Source: Ophiocordyceps camponoti-saundersi (nom. inval.) (Eukaryota > Ascomycota > Sordariomycetes > Hypocreales > Ophiocordycipitaceae). From it: 64,000 nt of DNA. The notes under the pieces were generated by a model. It was not told where the DNA came from. It did not search any database and was given only the letters and a program-made list of their open reading frames with translations. The DNA lies in assembly GCA_003339415.1 (NCBI GenBank), contig PDHQ01000115.1, positions 1-64,000 on the forward strand, written 5' to 3'. This document shows positions 46,201 to 57,900 of this stretch, in pieces. Position 1 is the stretch's first letter. Each line of letters starts with the position of its first letter. The translations under genes were made by a program, and so were the position numbers.

Positions 46201-46648
46201 GGCGGACTCGCGGGCAAGTTTGGACGACCACAGCCGATAAGCAAGCCGGTACCGGGACCAAAGGACCCTTCGGCCATGTCGGCGCTAGGCTTGACACCTC
46301 CGGAGCGACCACCGGCGCCGAAAGCCGCACCCCCCGTGCCGAAAGCCGCAACAACGGCTGCACGGGCGGCGGCACCAGTAGCGGCAATGGCAACTACTGC
46401 ACCGAGAGCTGGACCAGCAACTGCTCCGTCGCAACCGGGCGGGCGGCCGACGTCATCGACTCTACCGACGACGGCCGGCAGTCTACCGGTTAACAACCAG
46501 GTTAGCGGGCCAATTGCGCATCGTCACCCCCTTTTTTTTCCCGCCTCCGCCCCCCTTGATCTGCAACTAACAGGTTCAACAGTCGGCGAAAATCCCTCTC
46601 AAGCGAAAGAAGTCGAAGCCTAGCGTCTTTATGCCGAAGAAGCGGTGA
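40210..46648 (+). CDS. SEN1: Sen1-type RNA/DNA helicase
   Basis: Five exons: 40210-40562, 40609-44223, 44283-46125, 46192-46500 and 46583-46648, giving 2061 residues, near yeast Sen1 (2231). Sen1 unwinds RNA:DNA hybrids and terminates RNA polymerase II on short noncoding transcripts. I chose the ATG at 40210 (MAEVNDELNRWFDELQ) for its context. A long helical SEN1 N-terminal domain covers about 90-800. A charged linker follows (about 910-1070), then the SF1B core: LIQGPPGTGKTKT (about 1322, across the third exon junction), IIDEAAQCVELSALIP, GDPKQLPPT, DTQYRMHP, DAFQGRECEIIIFS and NVGLTRAKSS. The tail has Val/Lys/Glu repeats (KVEVKAEVKAEVK), Pro/Ala-rich text, and a basic end (PLKRKKSKPS) that looks like a nuclear signal. 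Introns are 46-82 bases with CTAAC branches. The fourth exon begins at a TAGCAG tandem acceptor. Confidence 0.95.
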
Positions 46649-48067
46649 TTTGTTCTCCTTTTCTTTTTTGCCTTTCTTTGCCATCTCTGTTTCAGAAGCT
46701 GCATTGAATCTTCTCTCTCCACGATCGCATTTCTTGCCGAAGCTGCCATTTTCAGCCTCCTGCATGGCTTGGGCGTTGGACGGACAGAAAAAAAAGAGTG
46801 ATACGAAGTGTACGAGATGAAGAGAGCAATTTCGGAGGAGGTTGGGGAAGATGTCTCAGCCTCCCCCCCTATTTTCTATTTTCCTCTTTTCTTTTTCCTT
46901 CTCGCCACCCCTGCTCCCGACTTTCAGTTCGAACGATGATGATCTGGCTCGTCGGCGTCAAGAAAAGGGGTGGTGGGGGAAGCAGATCTGAGGGCGGAGC
47001 AGATGGTGTACATATATGAATGAGTATAGATCGACATGAAAATAGGGGAAAGGCATGGACGGTTAGACAGACTAGTCCGTACCGTGCGGTAGAAGAAATA
47101 AAGAAAATGATGAAAGACAAAAGCTTGTGGAGGCTGAAGCTGGTGGGTGGCGTCGTCGGGGATAAATGGATACATGATGCATGTGACGAGGAGGGGGAGA
47201 GACGGTGACGATGGTGACGATGGTGACGATGGACGCCCCCTCCGGGCACAGGAGAGACAAAAACTTTGTCCAATAAGAGTAGGAAGAAGAAGAAGAAGGA
47301 AAGAAAGGAGGGAAGCAAAAGAAAGGGTCAATATCAGCGGCGGTTAGTCACTGGTTCGTTGGTTGGCGATGGCGATAGGCGAGAGAGAGGTGATGATGAT
47401 TGCGCTGTACGTATCGTGTACGGATAGGGACATACGGATATGGGGTGGCGATTCCGGGGGATTCGGGAAGCTGCTCGCCGATCAATTGCTTGGTGAGACT
47501 TGCTTTTTTATATTATACTACCATTATCCGTCGGTAGGTGCCTCTTGCCTCTGCAATCCGTATGTATCCGTACATAGGTGCTCATGCAGACGTACGGATA
47601 CATCACACGCTACTGCATGTAGGTGTACATATCTACTAGGTCGGTAGGAATATGCAGGTTCAATCTAAGAAGGTACGGATACGAAGTGAATTATGATGCT
47701 GTTGTTTCTTTCACCGCTAGGTTTTAGGGGGGGAAAGAGAGAGAGAAGGAAGGGGCGAGGAGAGAAGATGTGGCTTCTTTATGTCTCTCTTCTCTTCCTT
47801 GTATCCACTCAGTGGAAGAGAAGGTGAGAGGTGAGTAAGAGAGAGAGAGAGAGAGTCACAGAGAGAGAGAGAGAACGTGCCAAGAGTTACGACGACTGAC
47901 CGGTTCGTGCAAGTACGGTAAAGGTATTTGACGCAAGGGGGAGGCTTTTTCGGTGGCGAGTCGGTTGATAGATAGGGTAGTAAGGGGAGGTTGGCGCTAG
48001 ACAGCGGTCCGGGGTTCGGGAGGGGGAACGAAAAAAAAGGAGGGGAGTGGAGGGGGGAAGGGTGAGG
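46649..48067. other. intergenic, purine-rich and microsatellite-rich
   Basis: No gene is supported. A GATGGTGAC 9-base repeat (three to four copies) lies at 47204-47233. GAAGAAGAAG and GGAAAGAAAGG runs lie at 47280-47330. CGTACGGATA words recur between 47410 and 47690. GA runs lie at 47737-47760 and 47841-47875. The last 60 bases before the next ATG are G/A-rich. Confidence 0.5.
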
Positions 48068-49672
48068 ATGATATCGTCGCTTGGGAAGAAGTCGTGGGAA
48101 GAGGAGACGAAGGAGAAGAAGAAGAGGTTGAAGAAGGCGTCTTTACATGACTTTGCTACGCTGAAGATCGAGGAGGGAGAAGAAGAAGACGAAGAAGCGA
48201 AGGGAAGAGACGAAGAATACGAAGACGGTCCTGACCTTGACGACGACGACGACGACGACGACGAAGACGACGGCATCACCAATTACAACTCCTCCTCAGT
48301 CGTGGCCCTCGTCGACTTCCTACGCAACCACCCACCGCCACCATTACCTCCTTCACCATCTCCCCCTTCATCACCACCAGCTCCTCCAACCCCTCCACGA
48401 ACCACCATGTCAGCCTGCTCCGACGGACGCGGAGCCTGGTCTCGAATCCGCAGCCTCAGCAGTCGAAGACGAAGCAAGTCAATGCCGAGATCGACTTCGA
48501 CGACGACGCCTGTTGCCCATCTGCGTCTTCCTGACTCGGCCGTCAGCGGAACTACGATCGGGGGGTATCGACATATCGCCATCTCAATCCCGATTGAGGC
48601 CTCGCCTTTCGCGGAGGGGATGAGGTCGCAGTATCCTGTGTTCCCGACATGTGACGATGCGCTTTCTCTTCCTCTTCCTCGACAACCACAGCAACATCAG
48701 CATAGGCTGAATGCGAGTCTGGGATCGAAACCGTTCGATTACATCGGTGCTTTGCCCACCAATTTAGACTCACCTCTTTTACTGGACGATGGATCCGCGC
48801 CGTGGAATCGCGCAGATGACGAAACCGTCGTCGTCGTCGGGACGAGCAATAGGGAGATTCCTCCGCGGAGAGTCGGCCAGTCTTCTTCGTCGCAACAGCT
48901 TCTTTCTATAGACGGCTTGATTCGCAACGGGCCTATGCCGCCGCCAAAAGCGCCTGAGAGGGGGAGGGTCAAGGAAGCGATGACGTCTTCTACGACGGTC
49001 ATTGTCGATAACCCCGTTGTTGTGTCTTGTTCTTCCTCACGGAGTAGAAGGGAGATTGTGAAGGAGAGGAAGAGGAGGGATTTAGCGGCGATGAGGAAGC
49101 GGAGCGAGCCGATCAAGGGGACGAAACGAAACGTCGCTACGTCTTCGTCTTCTTCTCCTCCCCCTTCTACGTCTGCTTCTTCTACCTCTTCATCTGACGA
49201 TAAGGCCTTGAAGGAGAAGGAATCACATCTAACGATAAGCACGATAAAAGTCATCGTCGACATACCACCGGATCGAGCTCAAGCCACGACGATACCAACA
49301 CCTCCCTCCTCCGTGACCGGCTCTCCTTCGCCGCCGAAACTACATTCACAAGAGGAAAAGAGGGAGAAGACAGCAAGACAGATGGGTCATCATCACCACC
49401 ATAAAAACGACAAGGACGGAGATGACGGGGACGTGTACGTAACCTATCATCGCGACCATCGGATGCGTGACATGGAAAGGAGGTTGAAGAGGTTGGAGCG
49501 AAACGGAGACGTCTGGCTTAGGTCTTTGCTTGCTGATGTTCATCATCGCTCGGGGCCGGCGAAGGGGAGGGACTCTTCGCTGGTCAAGGATGGATGCTCT
49601 GCTGCTGGGATGGAGTCTGTTGAGATGCTGATGAGGGAGCTTGCGAGGACGGGGGGGAGGGATGCTTTATAA
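48068..49672 (+). CDS. hypothetical disordered protein
   Basis: A single frame of 534 residues from the ATG at 48068; an upstream exon cannot be excluded. It is mostly low-complexity: an acidic run (LDDDDDDDDEDD at about residues 58-70), a Pro-rich stretch (HPPPPLPPSPSPPSSPPAPP near 90-110) and Ser-rich and Arg-rich tracts. Three short segments look conserved-like: SVVALVDFLRN, GGYRHIAISIPIEASPFAEG and REIVKERKRRDLAAMRKR. The end MRDMERRLKRLERNGDVWLR is a likely helix. It has no signal peptide or membrane span. I do not recognise the family. Trinucleotide repeats explain much of the acidic and Ser composition. The start region is purine-rich on the sense strand, which is unusual for promoters in this window. 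Confidence 0.62.
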   Translation: MISSLGKKSWEEETKEKKKRLKKASLHDFATLKIEEGEEEDEEAKGRDEEYEDGPDLDDDDDDDDEDDGITNYNSSSVVALVDFLRNHPPPPLPPSPSPPSSPPAPPTPPRTTMSACSDGRGAWSRIRSLSSRRRSKSMPRSTSTTTPVAHLRLPDSAVSGTTIGGYRHIAISIPIEASPFAEGMRSQYPVFPTCDDALSLPLPRQPQQHQHRLNASLGSKPFDYIGALPTNLDSPLLLDDGSAPWNRADDETVVVVGTSNREIPPRRVGQSSSSQQLLSIDGLIRNGPMPPPKAPERGRVKEAMTSSTTVIVDNPVVVSCSSSRSRREIVKERKRRDLAAMRKRSEPIKGTKRNVATSSSSSPPPSTSASSTSSSDDKALKEKESHLTISTIKVIVDIPPDRAQATTIPTPPSSVTGSPSPPKLHSQEEKREKTARQMGHHHHHKNDKDGDDGDVYVTYHRDHRMRDMERRLKRLERNGDVWLRSLLADVHHRSGPAKGRDSSLVKDGCSAAGMESVEMLMRELARTGGRDAL

Positions 49673-50096
49673 TGGAAGGTTTGTTGCTTTGTTGCTTTGC
49701 TTTGCCTGACTTTGCCTTACTTTGCTTTGCTTTACTTTGTGTCTTGTTTGTTTTATATCATTGAGATTTAACGGCTTTAACATCTTCTTTGTGGCTCGAC
49801 TCAGGAGCAGTTTGTCTCTCTACCATGGAATGTATGTTTATATACGATATACTATGTATGTAGGTCTTGGTAAGTAGGTGAGTAGGTTTCGGTCTAGGGT
49901 TGTAAGAAGTAAGTAGGGAGAGAATAGATGACGACAGAGTTCTCAACTCCCCAAACCAACCACAGCTCAACTAACAGATGCGACTCATTCATACATCAAG
50001 CCATCCATTCATCCTCACATCAATCTCTCCGAACCTCACATCCTCCTCTCGCCTTCTCTTCACCCATCCATCTAACTCCCCCTTCGAAAGCAAGCA
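49673..50096. other. intergenic with TTTGC pentanucleotide repeats
   Basis: A TTTGCTTTGC/TTTGCCTTAC-type degenerate pentanucleotide array occupies about 49680-49750 directly after the stop of the hypothetical gene, probably in its 3' UTR. A TATA-rich TATATACGATATACTATG lies near 49840. The right end is the CT/CA-rich leader of the next gene. No gene seen. Confidence 0.5.
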
Positions 50097-50924
50097 ATGC
50101 CCCCCAAGCCATGGCACTTCGTCTGCCCCTCCAGCCGGGGCCTAGGCCACGCCCTAACACGAACCCTCCTCCGCACCCGACCAGAACCAATCCTCGCCAC
50201 AACCCGCTCAAATTCCGAATCCCCCCTCCGCGAAAGCCTCCTCAAAGACCTTCCGTCTACATGCTCAACCCGTCTGAAGATCGTGACGAGCTGCGACGTC
50301 ACGGATGAGGATTCCGTGATGGAAGCTGCGAGGAAAGCGGCGCTGTGGTTCCCGACTGAGAAATACCGCCTTGCGTTCGCTTTTGCCCTCCCGGGGATAC
50401 TGAGGGTGGAGAAATCGTTGGGTGACGTGGATTTTGAGATGGCGATGGAGTCGTTTCGTGTTAATGCCGTGGGGAATCTGGTTCTTGCTAAGCATTTCTT
50501 TCCCTTTCTTCCTAAACGCGTCCATCGACGTCAAGATGGCGAAGAAGGTGAAGAAGGAGGAGAAGAATCATCGCTACCGAAACACGCAACATGGCTCACT
50601 GTCGCAGCCCGCATCGGCTCCACGACCGATAACCGCGCGGGAGGCTGGTTCTCCTACCGCGCGAGCAAAGCAGCCGTCATAAGCCTATCCCGAAGCCTAG
50701 ACCACGCTCTACAGGCGAGCAGCGGACCGGCAGCGATGGCGGTGTCCTACCACCCGGGCACAGTGCGCACGGACTTCAGCCGAGATTTCTGGGACAGCGT
50801 GCCTGACGAGCGGCTCTTCTCGCCCGAGTTTGCGGCGGAGAAGTTGCTGAGTGTCGTTTGGGGTCTGGGACTTGATCAGAGGGGGAGGTGTTGGGATTGG
50901 AAGGGGGAAGAGGTGCCGCCTTGA
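50097..50924 (+). CDS. short-chain dehydrogenase/reductase (SDR) family protein
   Basis: A single frame of 275 residues. The N-terminal Rossmann motif is a variant, FVCPSSRGLGHAL, matching the G-x3-G-x-G pattern loosely. CDVTDEDSV follows at the expected Asp position, then FRVNAVGNLVLAKHF, then the catalytic YRASKAA (Tyr-x3-Lys) with preceding Ser/Thr residues (TVAARIGS) and HPGTVRTDFS after it. These features fit C-factor-like or YIR035C-like SDRs that use NAD(P)H on small carbonyl compounds. An acidic insert (GEEGEEGGEES) sits between the NNAG-equivalent and catalytic segments. It is convergent with CHS5, with only 110 bases between stop codons. The substrate is unknown. Confidence 0.88.
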   Translation: MPPKPWHFVCPSSRGLGHALTRTLLRTRPEPILATTRSNSESPLRESLLKDLPSTCSTRLKIVTSCDVTDEDSVMEAARKAALWFPTEKYRLAFAFALPGILRVEKSLGDVDFEMAMESFRVNAVGNLVLAKHFFPFLPKRVHRRQDGEEGEEGGEESSLPKHATWLTVAARIGSTTDNRAGGWFSYRASKAAVISLSRSLDHALQASSGPAAMAVSYHPGTVRTDFSRDFWDSVPDERLFSPEFAAEKLLSVVWGLGLDQRGRCWDWKGEEVPP

Positions 50925-51034
50925 GCAGCCCGTCTTGAGCAGAGGGATCATCGATTGGATTGATCTGTTTATAGATAGCCTCTTGGGGGAGGGAAAAACA
51001 AATAGAAGAGAAGGAAAAAAAAAAGGGGAACATT

Positions 51035-52283
51035 TCATAATTCGACCTCCTGAAACGACGCCGCGTCCGGCAACTTGCTCGCCGTCTCCCCCGTCCCGGA
51101 GCCCGTCGTCGTCGTCGTCGTCCCGTTGGTGGCGCCATCCTTTGGCCGCAAAGCCACCTCGTGCTCCTCTGCATCCTGCCACGCCATCTTCTTCACCTCG
51201 GCTTCTTGCCCTTGCCCTGCGGCGGCCTCGTCTACAGACTCATCGTCCGTCGTCGTTGTCGTCGTCGTCGTCGTTGTAGCCGCCCTGTCCCCTTCGCCTG
51301 ACTTTCGGCCTTCTTGAACCGACAGTCGCTTCTCCTCCTCCTCCGCCGCCGCCTCCTTCCCCTCTTCCTTGTCATTACCGTCCTTGGGCGGCACCACGGG
51401 CGGCGCCTTGGGCGGAGGCGCCGGTGGTACCACGTGTTCCTCAGTCGGCGGACCGGCTCGCATGGCGTCCAGATAGAACTTGGTGACGCCGAGGATGCGG
51501 CCGTTGGTCTCGCACGCCGCTACCCACTCGGGCCTCACCACCGGTATGTTGCTCTCGACCGCCTTCTCCCACGCCGGCCCCCGACCCTCCGTCGTGACAA
51601 AGTGCGTCGTGTCGATGCGCACGCTGTCGGCCATCTTGGCGCCGATGCGATCCACGGCCAGCGCCAGCTTCTCCCGCGCCGCCGCCGGTAGGATGCCCGT
51701 CGTGATGGTAATGCCGCTGAGATCCGTCATCTTGTGCGTCCGGACCGATACCTTTTCGCTTATCCGCGTGCCGGCGCTGGTCCTCAGCACCAGGTGGAAA
51801 GTGTAGCCGGTATCGACGGCGAGACCACTGATCTTGGTGCTGTGCATGGCGAGCGGGCGGGGGATGTTGCCGGCTTTTTGGCCGTTGCGGTACAGGCTCA
51901 GCGATATCAGGTCCGCCGTCGCGAGCTGCACGGGATCCCATTCGAGAACGACCGACGTCTGCGTGGCATTTCGACAGCGGAGGGCTGGTGTCGCCGGCTC
52001 CGACGCGCCAAACGAGTTGTAGATGCGGTCCTGCAGCGCCCTGAACTTGTCTTCCTCGGCGGACTCTTTGCTGGTGTTTTGCGACACGGTGATGTCGACG
52101 ATGCTGCCGGATGAGATGTTCGGCGGGAGGAGGATGGAGGGGAATTCGATCTGCGAGCGAGAGCCGTTAGTTGGGGGGGAGTGGAAGGCTTCCAGTGGTG
52201 GGCGCGCATACGAGACGCTTATCGGGCGTTAGAAGGACGGTGACGCCGGCGTCAACCTTGCCGACGGTGAGGGAGATGAGCAT
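51035..52283 (-). CDS. CHS5: exomer complex scaffold Chs5
   Basis: Two exons on the minus strand, 52283-52212 and 52150-51035, around a 61-base intron (GTATGC donor, CTAAC branch, GCAG acceptor), give 395 residues. Chs5 with ChAPs forms exomer, which exports cargo such as chitin synthase Chs3 from the trans-Golgi. Exon 1 encodes MLISLTVGKVDAGVTVLLTP and exon 2 opens IEFPSILLPPNISSGSIVDI; together they are the N-terminal dimerisation/ChAP-binding segment. A fibronectin-III domain follows (about 78-160, with VVLEWDPV and YTFHLVLRTSAGTR), then a BRCT domain (about 163-255, GITITTGILP to WVAACETNGRILG, FYLDA). The tail is Pro-, Glu- and Thr-rich (two poly-Thr runs from ACG/ACC repeats) and shorter than in yeast. 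Confidence 0.93.
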
Positions 52284-52856
52284 GACTGGTCTGTGTTTGA
52301 GTGGGAGAATGAGGGAGATGTCCGCCGCGGCGTCGCGAAGGGCCTGGTGAAGGCTCGGCCGCCGGCGAACTGAAACCGGTGGCTGGATACTGGATATGCG
52401 AAGACAGATAAGGTGAAAGGTGACGAGGTAAGTGAGGTGGAGAGACTAGCACAAAAGCCGCGCAGCGTGAGTAAGTCGGACTTGAAGGAGAAACGGCGTA
52501 TATTCGATGTTGTCTGCTGCTGATGATTCGAAGTCCTCTGGCGTCTCCCAACCGTCGGCGGGGGGGGGGTTTGAAGTTGAAGCTAGAGTACACGATAGTT
52601 GATATTGGTGCGGCAGAATATGGTGATGGAAACGATATGACTAAGCAGCTACTTTGCGCCGAAGATTCACCGAGCTGAGATTAGCTTCACACTCGCAAAC
52701 GTCAAGGCATCGTTATCCATCTTCCAAGAGGCCAACAGTCACAGTTCTGCTCTCCCCTATACAACCTCAGGGCTACGCTCGAACTACGAGTACGTCAATC
52801 TTCACCTGCCTTCACGCCTGTCTGCTCAAATCGATTACCATATAGGCGTGGAGATA
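52284..52856. other. CHS5 promoter and monooxygenase 3' region
   Basis: The stretch lies upstream of CHS5 and downstream of the monooxygenase stop. It has a G run at 52559-52570. No gene is supported. Confidence 0.5.
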
Positions 52857-54950
52857 TCATCCCAGGATGCTCCTCATGACGGCCTCCAGCTTAACTACAC
52901 AAGCTTCTTCTCCTCCCTCCAACATGTCGGCCGCTCGCCAAGCCACGAACCGATCCGGCCGAACCAGAACAGCCCCCGACTCGCTTACGCCACGCAACCG
53001 CTCCCAGTCAAAGTAAACATCTTCCCAGTCCTGGCGAAAGCCAATGGAGTAGGCGTCTATCTTGACCTCCAGCGACGCCGACACTCGGCGCGCCGCCTCC
53101 TTCCACGCCTCGCCTCCGATGCCGGTAAGAAGGACGAAGCGACCGTGACCGGCGACGTCGATGGTCGACACCGGCTGGGTCGGACACGCCTTGTTGAGCC
53201 AGACGTGTGGCAGCCGCGAGCCCGGATAGGTGCTGGGCTCGTAATAAAGCACCGGATCCTCTGCCGCGCGTCCCGTCGGCTTCCAAGGCTCCGGCTCGTC
53301 TGCGTCGTAGACGGCCTTGCTGCGGTAGTGCTGGCCCATTTCGATGCCCAGCCCATGGAACTCGGCCGTCGTCTGCTCTACGCCTCGGCGGAAGTCCTGA
53401 CGGCGCTTCTGCCCTGCCGGAGAGACTTCGGTGAGCTCTTCGAAGGCGCGTTTCGAGTCGGGCGACGTGTTGGTCCCTAAAGCGTCCCACAGGGTGAAGT
53501 GATCCTGGAAAGCTCGGTTCGCGCGGGCTACGACGGCGCTTCCGACGGGCTGGCGCTCGACTTGGTACGTGTCCAGCAGCGAGCGGTCCGCCTTGCCTCG
53601 GTGAACCAGGGCCAGCTTCCAAGCCAGATTGTACGCGTCCTGGATGCAAGTGTTGCTTCCCAAGCCGTTCATGGGCGGATGGCGGTGCACGGCGTCGCCG
53701 AGGCAGAAGCTAGGGCTCGCTGGTCAGCCGTCGTCGACAACCCACAACCAGGTGCCGACATGATACTTACACGTTGCCTTTGGAGTACGTCTCGGCCACG
53801 ACGTCGTTGATCTGCCACTTGGACGTGCCAACTATCTCGGCCGGCGTGTCGTCGCCGATGAGCTTCCTCACCCGGTCCCGGTACTGCTCGGCCGAGGGCG
53901 CGGGAGCGTCGTTGTCGCGGGCAAAGAGTATGAACAGCCACTCGTCCCAGAGCCTCACCATGCGTACGATGGCCATGGGCGTAAAGACAGCATCGTCGTC
54001 TCCCGGCCGTATAACCCAGTGGAGGTTACCCATGCGCGAGCCGATGAGATGCGACATGTCGGCCTTGACCAGGACGTTATAGGCAGGGCCCTGACCGGGC
54101 TTGCGTCGCAACGGGAAACCCAGCTCGCGGACGACGAGGCTACGAGCGCCGTCTGCGCCGAACAGGTACCGCGTACGGATCTTGTACTCGGTATGTGACA
54201 GCTCATCTCGGACCGTGGCGGTGATGATGTCGTTGTCGTCGTCGTCGTCGACGGTCAGGGACAGCAGTTTGGTATCGAATCGGATCCGGAAGCCGTTGTG
54301 TACGGCGTACTGGACGAGCACCGGTTCGAGGAGCGTCTGTGGAACGTCGGCCGGCTTGCACGGGCTCGCCCTTTCATAGTCGCCCTTTTGGAGAGAGGGA
54401 GGAGAAGAAGTGTCAGCTCGGCGATTTTGAATCCTGGTCGTGCAACGAACCATGCGCTGCGGATCGTGGCCCCATGAATATACGCGGGCCAGTTCGGCGC
54501 CGGCCATACTTTGACACCATCTGGTGTGCTCCATACAGCCGTGACGCGAAGCCACGCGGTCCACATCCCTATCGAGCCCGATGTCGCGGAGGCACTCTGG
54601 GCCACACACACACACACACAAGCGCGCGCACAACGTCCGTCAGTTTTTCCTTCTATTTAAGATTTCGCCCCCTTGCCTGTATCACCGGGAGGAGGGGATT
54701 TATGCTACCCATAGCCGCCATGTTGGTGATGTGAGCCCGAGGCGTATCGGCCGTGCCGGAGTCGGCGCTGATGGCGATGCCGGTGAGCCCTGTTGAAGAG
54801 CCATTTGTTTTTCACATTTCAGCCGGATCGGCACCGTGAGGGTGTCGGGAGTCGGGAGCCCGCTTTACCGTACGAGCCGAGGAAGCAGGCTAGAGAGGCG
54901 CCGGCCGGGCCGCAGCCTACGATGAGGAATTCGGTGTCGAGATGCTTCAT
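52857..54950 (-). CDS. FAD-dependent aromatic monooxygenase (phenol 2-monooxygenase-like)
   Basis: Five exons on the minus strand: 54950-54869, 54789-54709, 54596-54451, 54384-53771 and 53709-52857, giving 591 residues. Introns are 79, 112, 66 and 61 bases. The 112-base intron contains a CA/GT dinucleotide run; the 66-base one is stop-free and in frame. Motifs of the class A flavoprotein hydroxylases are present: FLIVGCGPAGASLACFLG (FAD, residues 8-25), YLFGADGARSLVV (the DG motif, about 215) and VFCLGDAVHRHPPMNGLG (the GD motif, about 308). A C-terminal thioredoxin-like part ends in EAVMRSILG, with FVLLTGIGGEAW before it. Relatives hydroxylate phenols or other aromatic compounds with NADPH and oxygen. 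The substrate is not known. Splice sites were picked to keep frame and motifs, so exons 1-3 are slightly less certain. Confidence 0.87.
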
Positions 54951-57900
54951 GATTGACGATGATGATGATGATGGTGATGATTAGGAATTGTGTTTATGAA
55001 GCTCTTGTGTTTCGACTGTTGGAAGTTGTGAATAAAGGGGAGGGGGAAACAGGAACGCGAGGATCTCACGGGGATAACACTACGTATGTACGACGGAGTG
55101 GTTAAAAATACGGGCTGTACGGAGTTTGTGCGTATGGATGTACGGGGATATAGGATTTACGTGATGGATGAGCTTTTACAGTTGCACGGATAGAGCGCGC
55201 ATGACGTTGTACGACGTCCGGATAGCTTCGGGAGAGGGTGAGATTGGCCGGTGGCTGGTGACGGAAGGGGAGGTATGGGATGTCACGTGCTGGACGAGAG
55301 TCTGCAAGGGTATCACGTGCTGATGAGAGTCTGCAGGACGGTCACGTGCTGATGACAGACTGTAGGACCGTCACGTGCTCGACTAGACTTTGGTCTTAGC
55401 ATAGGCAGTAAGGTAAGGCGTTGGCCGGTTATCGGAGATTCCCGGATTCCTAGGCATCGAGTGCTGATGAGAGGATAAGGTCTGGGTATTATTATTTCCT
55501 ATCATTATACATATGTATGTATGTATGCATCTCTGTTATGAATAATATAGTGATATGCTATGTGAACAGTATAGCAAGAGAAGCGCGTCTTTGTTTCTCC
55601 TCGTATCTTGACTGAGTTATACCGGAAACCTCTTGTCGATGCCTTTAACCACGCTGGCGTCTCTTCAACAGGCTGAAGAAGGGATTCTGAAACGGTCACG
55701 GATAGAAAGAAAGACGCGTTTGCAGGTATCGAGTGCGTCTTTCTAGATGGCGTCTTGACCACATTATGCATGCAGTGAAATGTTGTACACGCGCATAGAA
55801 ATACATATGTACATACATACATGCATACACACATAAATATACGCATAAAACAACAGACATCCGATAGATTGCACTGCCACGGTGACGCATACCTTGGCGG
55901 CTGCCTGTCTAGAGGGCGCGGACTTGTGTGTGGTGTATCGGCCAGGAGTGCCGGATCTAGCTGGTAATGATGGATGCATACATATGTATATCGTTGTATA
56001 TTTATGCATATAGCCTATAGCAGAGGTATCAGACGAGTGGATTATACTCACACGATTCTTCATAAATCTTTATATGAAACTCTTTAGTCTAGAAGGAGGT
56101 GAAGAAAGGAGGAATCTCTAGTAAAGAAGATACAGCATCGAGATCAAGACTGAAAGTAGGAAATAAAGAGTATTTCACAGCCACCATGACTCGAAAAGAT
56201 GAGACTGTCTGTGGCTCAGCGAATAAACCTTTATGTATGTATGTATGTATAGAATAGGGCGAAACGAGGCTGGGAAGGGGGGGAGAGAACTTTGTCCGCC
56301 AATCATGTGTTGTTACTATAAGATAGAGATGGAAATAGAAAGTCTAAGAAGATGGGTGTGTTGATAATAGAGGCTGGTTAAGTTGAAACATGATTATGAC
56401 TTGTAACTGTTTATAATGCATGCGTGTGAGATGTGAAGCGAAAGGATAGTGATATCTTGCAAGTCTCTCTGTTAAGCCTTTAACTCGTACACGTTCTCTC
56501 TATAATTCAATCAAGTTAGAAGACATATGTATATGTATACATACACATATACACATGGGCTCTCATCTCCAACCTCCTTAAACAAGGTCCCACGCCAAAG
56601 AACCAAGACGAGAACCAGACCCTTTATAAGTACACACATGCGTGTGCAACGAGCAAATAGACCTAACAAGGTACATACATATATACAGAGTTCCCCCTCC
56701 GTTCGTCCGTCTGCCAGAGGGCGTCTTCCCGAAGAGGGCGGGGGAAAGAGAGTGAGGGAAAGAGAAGAGAACATGTTCTTTAAAGACGGGGAAGGAGAGG
56801 AAAGAGAGGAGATATATACCTAGGTGGCTAGATTGCTAGGAAACTACCTACATTTGTAGACAGGTCCTGCCTATAAAGAGATGCTATGTTATTCCAAGGT
56901 CTAGGTTATCCTTAAGCCGGTTGCTCCTGCTTGTTAGTCTATCTGTAACGTGTGGCTAGACTCTAGACACGTAGTGCGTCTACTAGCACATACAGATGTG
57001 TATATAGTATAAATATCCTCGGTCAACTTAGAAACTATACATGCCGTGGTTCTTTTTCACCCTGTGCGACTCTATTCTTCACGGAAGGAACCTATCTAAG
57101 CCCCAATTCACCTCTCACTCTTCCTCTCCTCTTGAAAATCTCAACTTCCTATCCCTATACCCTAGACCCTATATGTATACTAGCATCTCACTTATCCTAG
57201 CTCTCTCATCTACTATCCTCCTCTTCTAGTGGGCCGAATCTTAAAATCCTAGCAGGTAAAAAAGTCGTGATAAGAAAGAACGAGGAACTGTTTGCTTTGG
57301 GTTAAGACACAGCCTCCTCTTTACCCTTTTTTCTTTCCTGGACGGGATTTTAGATATTGACCTGTTGTGCCTCTTTTCCTTGCCCTCGTCTCACATACAT
57401 ACATATGTGTATATATATATATATACATACTATATATGAAACTAAGTATATATGTAAGTTAAACAGAAGAGGATAAATAACCCGACCATCTCCTAACCTT
57501 GTCCTCTCCTCTCCTCTCCTCTCCTCTCCTAACCTTGTCATCTCCAGGCTCTCCTCTCCTCTCCTCTCCTCTCTCTGCTCTCCTCTCCGTAAAGACAAGA
57601 TAGACAAACCAAGCACGACGAACAGAAAAGGGAAAAACCGCCGTTGATCTCCCGCCCCGATCTCCACCTCTTCCCTTTCCACGCCACGGCCGTCGCATAC
57701 TCGAACTCTTTGCTTCCAGAAAGCTCTAGATTAATACGTCTGTTACATTGCGTGCGTATAATTATATCAATGCATATATATACATACATACATCTATATA
57801 CGGAGTATATATATGTATAATGTAAGTTGTGCATTTATATGCATACATATCCGTACAAACATACATATGTACATACCTATGCACATACATACATATGTAC

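Noticed and set aside
55284..55377. CRISPR-like array suggested by 29-30 base spacing
   Set aside because: The genome is eukaryotic and the copies are contiguous diverged tandem units without distinct spacers; a promoter tandem repeat explains it.
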